Positions 1 to 7,954 of a stretch of DNA of 64,000 nucleotides are shown here, in pieces. The notes under the pieces were generated by a model. That model was not told the DNA's origin, ran no database searches, and saw only the letters and a list, made by a program, of their open reading frames with translations. The position numbers were made by a program, and so were the translations under genes. How positions within the stretch are numbered: the stretch's first letter is position 1; each line of letters starts with the position of its first letter. This DNA is from Pseudaquidulcibacter sp041917055 (GTDB lineage: Bacteria > Pseudomonadota > Alphaproteobacteria > Caulobacterales > Aquidulcibacteraceae), in NCBI GenBank assembly GCA_041917055.1, contig JAYRYJ010000010.1, positions 62,001 to 126,000 on the forward strand, in the 5' to 3' direction.

Positions 1-1072
1 CGGTGGCAAACATTACAAAGAAGGAAAATGCACCCAAAAGAATTTTAACCTCATTATCGGTTTTCATAAGTGGGAACGTTTCAACCACTATATTCAACCA
101 CAAGCGATGTAAAAGTGGGTCGGTTTGCCAATAAAGCGGTTTTAATAAGACGGGAAATTGCGCGGCAACCGCGATTACCGCGACGCCAATTACAAAAAGC
201 GCAACGAAACGAATAAACATAGACGCGCGTGAAAATAATGCCGAAACCAGTGCCAATAATACACTTCCGGTTAGAATCGGCGCGAGTTGGGCGATAGAAA
301 TTCTATCATTCGCGCCGTCTAAATAATTGGCGGGTGCAACATTTATCAAAAATCCGGCAATTATTCCGACACCAAGCCAAATTGAAAAATGCGTGGTTTG
401 TGGGCGGTTTTCTTCACCCCTTATACCCCAAATAATTGCCGCCCATGCGACCATAAGCACCATTAAGGGCACCATTTCAAAACCGATTGTGATACTTGCA
501 GCGATTGAAAGACCCGCAAGCATTGCGCCATTTTTATTATGCGAAACCATGCCCCAAAAAGCGCAAATCATAAAAATGAGTTGCAAACCATGATGATCCA
601 CGCGACCCGCAACAAAATAACCCATAATCGCAGGTGTCGAAACCGCAACAAATGCACCGATAAAAAGCGCAATGTAGGAATTTGAAATCGCCTTTGCGGT
701 TCGCCCCGCAACATAGGCGAAAACACCACAAAGAATTAATGGCACAGTAAATGCCGCCATTTTCTCTGCCATTGCAATCCCGACAAAAGGACGCAAAGCC
801 AAATTACCCAAGGCCAAAGGAATATCGCCAAGGCGCGACCAATGAATATTCCCACCATTTGGCGGGTTAAGGCGGTGATTGACCAAATCATAAAATGCCT
901 GACCGTTAAGCCATGCGCGCACCTCCAAAATGCGCATTAAATCGTCATTGTCGGGCAAATTCCAAACCAGAACTTTTTTCCAAGACGGTCCGCCTACGTG
1001 CAAAATGGCAAACACAATCAAGGCAATAATTGCGACGCGGCGGATAATGGCGAGGATGTCTTCGGTTTTCAT
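1..1072 (-). CDS. Multi-pass membrane protein, GT-C/STT3-like (3' end outside window)
   Basis: The minus frame is open from the ATG at 1072 to the window edge, so about 357 N-terminal residues are seen and the C-terminus is missing. The protein has a short cytoplasmic start, a first membrane segment (about residues 12-28), then an extracytoplasmic loop with DNDDLMR and HRLNPPNGG...HWSRLGD, followed by many hydrophobic segments. An acidic motif with Asp and Arg in the first outer loop is typical of polyprenol-phosphate-sugar dependent GT-C enzymes such as STT3. I infer a membrane glycosyltransferase. The exact family is not certain, and a polymer-repeat or oligosaccharide transferase is an alternative. 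The next gene on the same strand begins 25 bp upstream. Confidence 0.65.
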   Translation of the reverse strand, partial: MKTEDILAIIRRVAIIALIVFAILHVGGPSWKKVLVWNLPDNDDLMRILEVRAWLNGQAFYDLVNHRLNPPNGGNIHWSRLGDIPLALGNLALRPFVGIAMAEKMAAFTVPLILCGVFAYVAGRTAKAISNSYIALFIGAFVAVSTPAIMGYFVAGRVDHHGLQLIFMICAFWGMVSHNKNGAMLAGLSIAASITIGFEMVPLMVLMVAWAAIIWGIRGEENRPQTTHFSIWLGVGIIAGFLINVAPANYLDGANDRISIAQLAPILTGSVLLALVSALFSRASMFIRFVALFVIGVAVIAVAAQFPVLLKPLYWQTDPLLHRLWLNIVVETFPLMKTDNEVKILLGAFSFFVMFAT

Positions 1073-1096
1073 AAAAAGGCATTAAACCTGTTTTTA

Positions 1097-1453
1097 TTAA
1101 GAATCCATTTGCGGCCTAACAAAAATATATTTTGCGCCCGATGCAAAAAGCACGTCGGAACGAAATGCAACATTGCCCTTCATAAATTGATGACCGCGGC
1201 TTTCAAGAATTTGACGAACCATCGCACCAATTGCCTGTTTCACATTAGTGTCTTTCACTTCGTCACCAAATTTTTCGATAAATCGCCAACCCATTCCCGT
1301 AAGTGCGGGTCTTTCCAATTCAATGGCGCGCTCAAGATAGGCGATTGTGACATTTTTATTGAGATAGGCCCAAAGCCTTTGCCCCAAATCACTAGCAGCG
1401 AGAGATTTGTAGCGACGATCGCTAAACGGAATAAGATTAGGAATTTTCGCCAT
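1097..1453 (-). CDS. Conserved hypothetical protein, 118 aa
   Basis: I do not recognise this family. The protein is soluble, with no signal peptide or membrane segment. The ATG at 1453 is preceded by a purine-rich GGGGGAAG ribosome site, which supports the start. It reads as a compact helical protein with GQRLWAYLNKN and a C-terminal AFRSDVLFASGAKYIFV stretch that could form strands. It lies 25 bp upstream of the membrane GT-C-like gene on the same strand, so the two may be co-transcribed. Function is unknown. Confidence 0.6.
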   Translation of the reverse strand: MAKIPNLIPFSDRRYKSLAASDLGQRLWAYLNKNVTIAYLERAIELERPALTGMGWRFIEKFGDEVKDTNVKQAIGAMVRQILESRGHQFMKGNVAFRSDVLFASGAKYIFVRPQMDS

Positions 1454-1975
1454 TTTGCTTCCCCCTAAAAGTTACTTTGAAAACAGTTCTAATAAAGAAA
1501 TTTGAATAAATTCGAAGATTGTAAACATAATGTCTCAAAATAGCCTTTTTCTTCATACATTGCAATCATTTAGGTTGCAGCAGATTACTTAATGCACACA
1601 TCTACGCACATGTGTGCGTAGATGTGTGCATTATTTTACGATTTAGGGGTAATGTTTTGGTGTTGGTTGGTTATTTTCAAGGTTTTGTTGCGATTTCGAT
1701 TTTCCGGCTTGTCATTCTTTAGTTGCCTTTCTAACGTTTCTAATTTTCTCGAGACTGGATCTATATTGGTGGTTGAAGTTTTTTGGTAAGTGTCGATTTT
1801 AATTTCAGGTTTGCATTAGATAAATTGGAAAATTATGGTTTCCCAAAGCAGCACAGAAGAAACTAGGCAAACTAGTTCTAGGAGTCGATTTCGGGATTTT
1901 TCTGCTGTCTATTCAAAGGCAATTCATCGCGCTATAAAGTTCGTTATATAGAATTTATTCGCGAGACATTTTCCA
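1454..1975. other. Intergenic region holding repeat copy P1
   Basis: This 522-bp gap separates two divergent transcription units. It contains the 44-bp palindrome at 1590-1633 and the flanking AATGTCTC at 1529-1536. A GAGACATT also ends 5 bp before the DUF2798 start codon. No RNA gene or convincing ORF was seen. Promoters for both flanking units must lie here, but none could be assigned with confidence. Confidence 0.6.
1529..1716 (+). repeat. P-family palindromic repeat, copy P1 (diverged right end)
   Basis: AATGTCTC (1529-1536) is followed after 56 bp by a palindrome with 21-bp arms (1590-1610 and 1613-1633) around a 2-base TG centre. This matches the layout of copies P2 and P3. At the position expected for the right end (1709-1716) only TTGTCATT is found. 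A perfect GAGACATT, within GCGAGACATTT exactly as in P2, occurs further on at 1963-1970. The copy may therefore have lost its right end or have been extended to about 442 bp. Confidence 0.6.
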
Positions 1976-2212
1976 ATGAAGAAACTCCCACAACATTATA
2001 ATTCGACGATTTTGCCAGGTATTTTGTCGCTTCTAATGACAATGGTAATTTCTTTTGTCAGCACTTTTGCCAACCTGGGTCTTGGCGACAAATTCGTTTC
2101 CAAATGGCTTGGTGCATGGATGTTTTCATGGATAATTGCGTTTCCGACACTTGTTGTTTTATTGCCAATTGTGCGCAGATTTGTTGCTATATTTGTTGAG
2201 GCACCAAAATGA
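1976..2212 (+). CDS. DUF2798 family small membrane protein
   Basis: A 78-residue protein with two hydrophobic helices (about residues 12-32 and 45-65) separated by a short loop, matching the two-helix DUF2798 family in length and in its SLLMT...FSWIIAFPTLVVLLPIVRR pattern. It is an inner-membrane protein of unknown function. Its ATGA stop/start overlap with the DUF2891 gene makes it the first gene of a four-gene operon. No strong ribosome site precedes the ATG. The bases upstream are the GAGACATT that may be the end of repeat P1, so the leader may derive from that element. Confidence 0.75.
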   Translation: MKKLPQHYNSTILPGILSLLMTMVISFVSTFANLGLGDKFVSKWLGAWMFSWIIAFPTLVVLLPIVRRFVAIFVEAPK

Positions 2213-3321
2213 AAAAACTAATATTAATTCCTTTATTAATTTCGGTTTTTGCCGCACCTTCGCATGCCGAAAAATTTGAAAATCGCTATGCGAATTTTGC
2301 GAACCTCGCGCTTAAATGCGTTAATCAAGAATATCCGAACAAAATATCGCATTCGCTAAACTCGCAAGCGGATATTAAAGCACCGCGCGAACTATATCCG
2401 GCGTTTTACGGCTGTTTTGATTGGCATTCTTCGGTGCACGGTCATTGGCTTTTGGCAAAACTGGCAGGTGATTATTATAAGCCCGATTTTTACGATGCGG
2501 CCTTGGCTGCTTTGCAAAAATCAATCACGCCCGAAAACATTGCAAAAGAGGTTGAATATTTGAATACGCCCGGGCGCGCGTCTTTTGAACGCCCATACGG
2601 TTTGGCATGGGCCTTAATGCTTGATAAGGAATTGCGAAGCTCGTCACGCCCCGAAATCAACGCACTCGCGCCAATTTATGCACCGCTTGCAAAAGCTGCA
2701 CGCAATAAAATTGCGGCGTGGCTGCCAAAACTTGACTATCCAATTCGCACCGGCGAACACTCGCAAACCGCGTTCGCTTTAGGTTTGATGTGGGATTGGG
2801 CCATTTCGGCAAATGATATTGAGTTCTTAAAACTAATAAAAGAACGCGCCTATAAATATTATTCAAAAGACACAAAATGCCCACTTAATTACGAACCCGA
2901 CGGCGAAGCTTTCCTAAGCCCTTGTTTGGAAGAGGCGGCATTAATGGCGCGCCTTATGCCTTATGATGTTTATCCCAAATGGCTTTCAAAATTCCTTCCG
3001 CAAATTCCAAAAAATTCAAAGGTTTCATGGCTCGTGCCTGCGAAAGTTTCTGATCGCTCTGACCCGAAGATTGCGCATCTTGATGGGCTTAATCTATCGC
3101 GCGCCGCAAAATTGCGGATTATTGCGTCCTATTTGGTAAGCGATTTTAAGCGTGCCGAAGCACTAGAAATTGCCGCCAAGGCACACGCAGATGCATCATT
3201 GCCTTTTGTAACCGGTGAACATTATGAAGGCGGGCATTGGCTTGGCACTTTTGCCATTTATTATCTAACGGAAGAAGCAGTTTTGGACAATTCGATTGTA
3301 GTCACAGGTGGCAAAAAATGA
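2209..3321 (+). CDS. DUF2891 family secreted protein
   Basis: A 370-residue protein with a clear signal peptide (hydrophobic LILIPLLISVFA, cleavage probably after SHA near residue 20), so exported to the periplasm. The conserved ELYPAFYGCFDWHSSVHGHWLL block near residue 65, PYGLAWALML, and LDGLNLSRA near the C-terminus are typical of DUF2891, an alpha/alpha-toroid-like family of unknown activity. The start overlaps the DUF2798 stop and the stop overlaps the methyltransferase start, both as ATGA, so translational coupling is likely. Confidence 0.82.
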   Translation: MKKLILIPLLISVFAAPSHAEKFENRYANFANLALKCVNQEYPNKISHSLNSQADIKAPRELYPAFYGCFDWHSSVHGHWLLAKLAGDYYKPDFYDAALAALQKSITPENIAKEVEYLNTPGRASFERPYGLAWALMLDKELRSSSRPEINALAPIYAPLAKAARNKIAAWLPKLDYPIRTGEHSQTAFALGLMWDWAISANDIEFLKLIKERAYKYYSKDTKCPLNYEPDGEAFLSPCLEEAALMARLMPYDVYPKWLSKFLPQIPKNSKVSWLVPAKVSDRSDPKIAHLDGLNLSRAAKLRIIASYLVSDFKRAEALEIAAKAHADASLPFVTGEHYEGGHWLGTFAIYYLTEEAVLDNSIVVTGGKK

Positions 3322-4025
3322 ATAATGGTTGGAATGAAAGTGCCGATGCCTGGATAAAGGATATGGGCGAATTGGGCGATAGAGGACGCCAACATATTTT
3401 GGACCCTGCCATGCACACGCTTTTGAACGGACGGCATTTTGAGAAAATGCTTGATATTGGCTGTGGTGAAGGGCGTTTGTGTCGAATTCTAAAGCCCTAT
3501 TTTAACGAAGCAATTGGCATAGACCCGACAATCGCATTGATAGAAAATGCACAAGAAAAAGACCCAAACGGAAAATATATTGTCGGCAATGCCGAAGAAT
3601 TGCCTTTTGTAAATGAAAGTTTTGATTTGGTGATTTCTTGCCTGTCCTTAATTGATATTCCGGATTTTGAAAAAGCGATTGATGAAATGGCGCGGGTTTT
3701 GGCACCAAATGGCACGCTTTTGATTGCTAATTCCACCTCTTTCAATACGGCGGGTTCAATTCATGGTTGGCAGCTTGATGAAGAAGGCGCGCGTCTTTTT
3801 TATGGTATTGACGATTATATGAAGCATTTTGAAGTTTGGGAGGAATGGCGCGGTATTAGAATAAAAAACCATCACCGCCCTTTATCTGATTATATGAAAG
3901 CCTTTTTGCGGAATAATTTGGTTTTAAAGTTTTTTGACGAACCGTTACCGGTTTCGGGTGATGAGAATTGGGTTTCCAAGTTTGGGCGTATGCCGTGGTA
4001 TTTATTGATGGAATGGCAAAAATGA
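3318..4025 (+). CDS. Class I SAM-dependent methyltransferase
   Basis: A 235-residue cytosolic methyltransferase with the glycine-rich SAM motif MLDIGCGEGRLCRIL near residue 45, an acidic residue in IGIDPT, and a post-motif II LPFVNESFDLVISCLSLIDI. This is the UbiE/BioC-like Methyltransf_11 layout. The substrate cannot be told from the sequence. The reading frame extends further upstream, but the ATG at 3318 overlaps the DUF2891 stop and fits the ATGA coupling seen throughout the operon. It is followed by trmD with another ATGA overlap. Confidence 0.85.
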   Translation: MNNGWNESADAWIKDMGELGDRGRQHILDPAMHTLLNGRHFEKMLDIGCGEGRLCRILKPYFNEAIGIDPTIALIENAQEKDPNGKYIVGNAEELPFVNESFDLVISCLSLIDIPDFEKAIDEMARVLAPNGTLLIANSTSFNTAGSIHGWQLDEEGARLFYGIDDYMKHFEVWEEWRGIRIKNHHRPLSDYMKAFLRNNLVLKFFDEPLPVSGDENWVSKFGRMPWYLLMEWQK

Positions 4026-4705
4026 CATTTAAAGTCACCGTCATAACACTTACCCCCGAAGCATGGCCGGGCGCGCTTGGGGTGTCGCTCTTAAATTCGG
4101 CGCGCACACGTGGTGATTGGGAATTGGAAACCATTGATTTGCGCGATTTCGGGCATGGCAAACACAATATGGTCGATGATACTGCAGCAGGTGGCGGCGC
4201 GGGAATGGTTATTAAGCCCGATGTCGCAATGGCGGCAATTCGGTCAATTGAAAATCAAAATCGCCCAATCATTTATTTAACCCCGCGTGGCAAACCAATA
4301 AATCAAAAGCGTGTGCGCGAATTGGCACTTGGCGATGGTTTGGTGCTTTTTTGCGGGCGTTTTGAGGGCCTTGATGAACGCGCAATTGAAATCGCGCAGA
4401 TGGAGGAAATTTCAGTAGGCGATGTTGTTTTAATGGGTGGCGATGTTGCAGGCCAATTATTGACCGAAGCCGTGGTGCGACTTTTGGACGGCGTTATGGG
4501 AAAGGAAGAAAGCCATTTGAACGAAAGTTTTGAAAATGGCCTTTTGGAACACCCGCTTTATACCCGCCCACGCGAATTTGAGGGCCACGAAATCCCGCCC
4601 GTTCTTTTAAGCGGCAACCACGCGGCGATTGAAAAATGGAAGCGCGAAGAAAGCGAAAAGGTGACCCAAGTTCGGCGCCCCGATTTGTGGGAAAATCACA
4701 AATAA
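4022..4705 (+). CDS. trmD: tRNA (guanine37-N1)-methyltransferase
   Basis: TrmD methylates N1 of G37 next to the anticodon in tRNAs reading CNN codons, which prevents frameshifting. The 227-residue protein carries the SPOUT knot motifs GGGAGMVIKPD (about 58-68), YLTPRGKPINQKRV, CGRFEGLDER and SVGDVVLMGGDVAGQLL. The C-terminal block GLLEHPLYTRPREFEGHEIPPVLLSGNH is diagnostic. The start at 4022 overlaps the preceding stop. In most proteobacteria trmD lies between rimM and rplS. Here it ends an unrelated operon instead. Its 3' end overlaps the convergent Rieske gene by 10 bp. Confidence 0.95.
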   Translation: MTFKVTVITLTPEAWPGALGVSLLNSARTRGDWELETIDLRDFGHGKHNMVDDTAAGGGAGMVIKPDVAMAAIRSIENQNRPIIYLTPRGKPINQKRVRELALGDGLVLFCGRFEGLDERAIEIAQMEEISVGDVVLMGGDVAGQLLTEAVVRLLDGVMGKEESHLNESFENGLLEHPLYTRPREFEGHEIPPVLLSGNHAAIEKWKREESEKVTQVRRPDLWENHK

Positions 4706-5688
4706 ATCTCAAACGGCCCAATTGTTTGCGGTTCAAGTTTTTGACCATTGTAAAGGCGCGCCAAAAACCCGCTAATTTTATCGCCGGGGCCTGCTTTGAA
4801 TTTCGGTGTGCCGAATGTGTCGATATTCGCTTTTAATTCAATTAAAGCGTCGCGATCTTGTTCAATTACTTTGAATAAAAATAGCCGCACCAAAAGCACT
4901 TTCAACCATTTCGGGCCTTTGTGCTTTGCCATTGAAAATCGGGCAAAGGCGCGCATTTGCCCCTCCCCTTCGGGGCAAAACCAGATAGTGACGCAATGAT
5001 TAAGCCCCTTTTTGCCATGCCAGCGCCCTTGATAACATAATGGCGGGTAATATTGACCGGTGGCAAAAGTTCGACCGCCCTCCAAAAAGCGCGACATTGC
5101 ACCATAATCGGAATTTTGGACATAGGTGCCTTTGAACCCGTGTTCAAAAACCTCAATGGTTTGGGTAACTTTTTGGCGGCGGTTTTTAACTCGAATGAGG
5201 CCATCATGGATGAAATTTGTGTGAAACGGGTCAAGGACATTTTCAATCGCATCAAATGGGCGCGCATTTATGGGTTCAAGTTCCCACCAAAAATGGTCAA
5301 AATCAGCATCATTTGGCATTTCGGGCAATTGATACCCCTCGCCAGATTTGAGACGCCCAAAAACCATACCCCAAAGGGTTTTGATTTCAATTTTTTCGAG
5401 GCCCAGACCAATTAAATCATTATTGGGGCAGCCAGGAACGTCAATGCACGCGCCATCAAGGCCAAATTCCCAGCCATGATAAGGGCAAACCAATTTGCCG
5501 TTATCAACATAGCCCTTTGACAAAGGGAAATTGCGGTGCGGACATTTATCAAGCGCGGCACAAACCGAACCATCTGCGCGCCAAATCACGATCGGAATAT
5601 TATCAATAAAGCGCCTAATCGGCCGCTTGCCCAATTTCGTTAGGCTAATAAGCGGAATAAAGGTGTTATCAAGATTTGCAGGCAACAT
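4696..5688 (-). CDS. Rieske [2Fe-2S] oxygenase, aromatic-ring/vanillate-demethylase-like
   Basis: The N-terminal Rieske domain has CPHR and CPYHGW (two Cys, two His cluster ligands) around residues 48-70. The C-terminal catalytic domain has ENVLDPFHTNFIHDG, giving the D-x2-H-x4-H mononuclear iron ligands. This is a single-component oxygenase alpha subunit of the type that needs a separate reductase. Substrate is unknown, and pheophorbide-oxygenase-like or demethylase activity is possible. A TTG at 5706 is also in frame; the ATG at 5688 gives 330 residues and is preferred. No reductase or ferredoxin gene is adjacent. Confidence 0.82.
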   Translation of the reverse strand: MLPANLDNTFIPLISLTKLGKRPIRRFIDNIPIVIWRADGSVCAALDKCPHRNFPLSKGYVDNGKLVCPYHGWEFGLDGACIDVPGCPNNDLIGLGLEKIEIKTLWGMVFGRLKSGEGYQLPEMPNDADFDHFWWELEPINARPFDAIENVLDPFHTNFIHDGLIRVKNRRQKVTQTIEVFEHGFKGTYVQNSDYGAMSRFLEGGRTFATGQYYPPLCYQGRWHGKKGLNHCVTIWFCPEGEGQMRAFARFSMAKHKGPKWLKVLLVRLFLFKVIEQDRDALIELKANIDTFGTPKFKAGPGDKISGFLARLYNGQKLEPQTIGPFEIYL

Positions 5689-5747
5689 AGATTTGGTGAA
5701 ACCCAATCATTATTTAGGGCGATTTTCAAGCGCTCAAAATGATTTGC

Positions 5748-7724
5748 TTATTGATCGGGCTTTAAAACGCCTGCCAAGAAACGATCTAATTCCGTCAGAA
5801 ATCTCGTCTTACCAATATCGGTCGAAAGCCAATGGTCCTCTTTTGGAATCTTTATGAAAGTAACATCTTTGCCAGCGTATTTAAGCGCTTTTACCATTGC
5901 TTCGCTTTGTTTTGGCAAAACCACTGTGTCTTCCTCGCCATGAATGATTAAGATTGGTGAATTAGCGGATTTCGCCCAATTCACAGGTGAAATTTCGCGG
6001 ATTTTTTCAGTTGAATATCTTGAATAGCCAATGTGTTCGCGCCAATAAGTCAGTGACATTGAGCCACCATCACTTTTTTTAATTAGGTCGTCGCGCATTT
6101 GCGCAAGGTCAAACACACCGCCATATGTTGCCGCGCATTTGAATTTGTCAGGTGCGCGGGTTTCACCAACCATGGCAGAATACCCACCATACGAAAACCC
6201 AACAATACAGACTTTGTTCTTATCGACCCAATTTTGCGCAATTGCCCAATCAAGCGCTTCAATAGTATCAGATTGCATTTTGCCGGACCATTCGCCTTTA
6301 CCCAAATCTTCAAATTCTTCGCCCATTCCCTCGGAGCCTCGAAATTGCGGCTGAATTATTATGTAGCCACGCGAAGCCAAAAATTGAGAAATATAGTCAA
6401 AATCTGCATCGTCTTGAGCCTCGGGACCACCGTGAGGTAATAAAATTGCGGGCATTGGTTTTTCAATTTTGTCAGGTTTTGTTATAAATACTGGAATTTC
6501 TAAACCGTCTGAAGCTTTGAAACTATATAAGTTCTTTGGTGGCCCTTTAAAATTATCAAAAACCGGCGCCGCACCACCAATTAATTGCGCAATAGACTTC
6601 GAAGTATCAAAATAATATATTTGTGCCGCAGAATTCCCCGACGATACTTGTAAAAGAAATTTTGTCTTTGAGGTATCCCAAGAGAGCATTTCCACCATTT
6701 TTGGCGCGAAAGTCTTGTTTAAAAGCGCTTGGGCATTTTTTAAGTCTGTATCAATCCACTCCAAATTTTTTCCATAGCCAACAAGGGAAAAACCAATTGG
6801 CGATTTGGTGACAGGATCAAGGATTGTGTGATCAATCGATTCCTTTGGCGCGTTAAGATAAGGCTTAATTTCGCCTGTACTCATGGAATAGGTCTTTGGA
6901 ATGTTTTTCCCATTCTCACGATCAAGTAATAATACTTCATCTTTATTTAGAAAGCCTTCGATAGAAAATGGTACTTTTGTAACACCTTGCCAATTCACGA
7001 ATTCCACCCATTTCTTATTCAATAGTTTGGAAAATTTTGAACTCCCTTGCGAAATGTCAACATCGTATCTAATCCTTGGAACGCCTTCATTATCGAGAAA
7101 AAAAGCCTCCGTATCAACTTCGCCAGTTGCAATTTTTCCGCCACCTCCTTTGTCTAAATCAGCTTCGAATAGTGATAGCACGTAAAAATACCTCGGCGCA
7201 TCGCCTAGCCTTGACAAGGGGTATGTACGTGTTTCAATTGCGCTAACAATAACTCTTTTGTTTTTGGCATCTATAAACTCGATAGGAATTGATGCATTGT
7301 CACTAATCCCCTCCATTGGCTTGATAAATACTGCCTTGTTTTTTGATAAACTGTATGAAATTGTTCGCTGCATTTCAAATTGATAAATGCTGTCGTTTGG
7401 TGCGCCGTCGAGCCTTTGAAAAAGCGAGACATTTATCAGTAAATGGTCATCATCGCCCCAAACCGAATCCCTAAACTTTGCGGCACCAATCGGAACTTCT
7501 TGTGCTTTTCCTGTGCCAAGTTCAAAAATATATAATTTTGCGTTTTCACTTGAACCGCTTACAAATGAAAACCTTTGCCCGTTTGGGGAGAAGCTATAAC
7601 CCCTATCAGGTGATGCGGCATATTCCGCCGGACTTGGTATTGGCGCGGTTTGCGCAAAGGTCGATTTTTGCGTGATACCAATACAAGCGAAAACAACAAT
7701 TGCAGCAATCAAATTACGCGGCAT
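5748..7724 (-). CDS. S9 family prolyl oligopeptidase-like peptidase, paralogue 1
   Basis: A 658-residue secreted or periplasmic serine peptidase with a signal peptide ending near QTA (residue 27), an N-terminal beta-propeller region and a C-terminal alpha/beta hydrolase. The catalytic residues are visible: Ser in GFSYGGY (about 510), Asp in HGEEDTVV (about 600) and His in KEDHWLS (about 632). The oxyanion region LLPHGGPEAQDD is typical of S9C acylaminoacyl-peptidases. It is the last of three tandem paralogues on this strand and is closest in sequence to the third one. The ATG has a GGGGT ribosome site. Confidence 0.88.
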   Translation of the reverse strand: MPRNLIAAIVVFACIGITQKSTFAQTAPIPSPAEYAASPDRGYSFSPNGQRFSFVSGSSENAKLYIFELGTGKAQEVPIGAAKFRDSVWGDDDHLLINVSLFQRLDGAPNDSIYQFEMQRTISYSLSKNKAVFIKPMEGISDNASIPIEFIDAKNKRVIVSAIETRTYPLSRLGDAPRYFYVLSLFEADLDKGGGGKIATGEVDTEAFFLDNEGVPRIRYDVDISQGSSKFSKLLNKKWVEFVNWQGVTKVPFSIEGFLNKDEVLLLDRENGKNIPKTYSMSTGEIKPYLNAPKESIDHTILDPVTKSPIGFSLVGYGKNLEWIDTDLKNAQALLNKTFAPKMVEMLSWDTSKTKFLLQVSSGNSAAQIYYFDTSKSIAQLIGGAAPVFDNFKGPPKNLYSFKASDGLEIPVFITKPDKIEKPMPAILLPHGGPEAQDDADFDYISQFLASRGYIIIQPQFRGSEGMGEEFEDLGKGEWSGKMQSDTIEALDWAIAQNWVDKNKVCIVGFSYGGYSAMVGETRAPDKFKCAATYGGVFDLAQMRDDLIKKSDGGSMSLTYWREHIGYSRYSTEKIREISPVNWAKSANSPILIIHGEEDTVVLPKQSEAMVKALKYAGKDVTFIKIPKEDHWLSTDIGKTRFLTELDRFLAGVLKPDQ

Positions 7725-7954
7725 TTATCACCCCAATTTAGTCTATATTAAACGAAGTATTTGCCAATTATTCGAAAAGCCAAGGCAAATAAGTCTAATT
7801 TCATACTTAAGGTTTAACAGACATTTTGAAGTTGTAAACCACAATTTGCCGCCCAAAATTAGCGCACAAAAAAGCCGAAAAATTTGCAGGTGATATAAAA
7901 GTGGCTGAACCGAACGTTATTTGAAGCGATTTTCAAGCGCTCAAAATGAATTGA

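Noticed and set aside
1590..1633. P-family palindrome as an intrinsic terminator
   Set aside because: There is no T-run on either side, the centre has only 2 bases, and the copies do not sit at a constant distance from gene ends.
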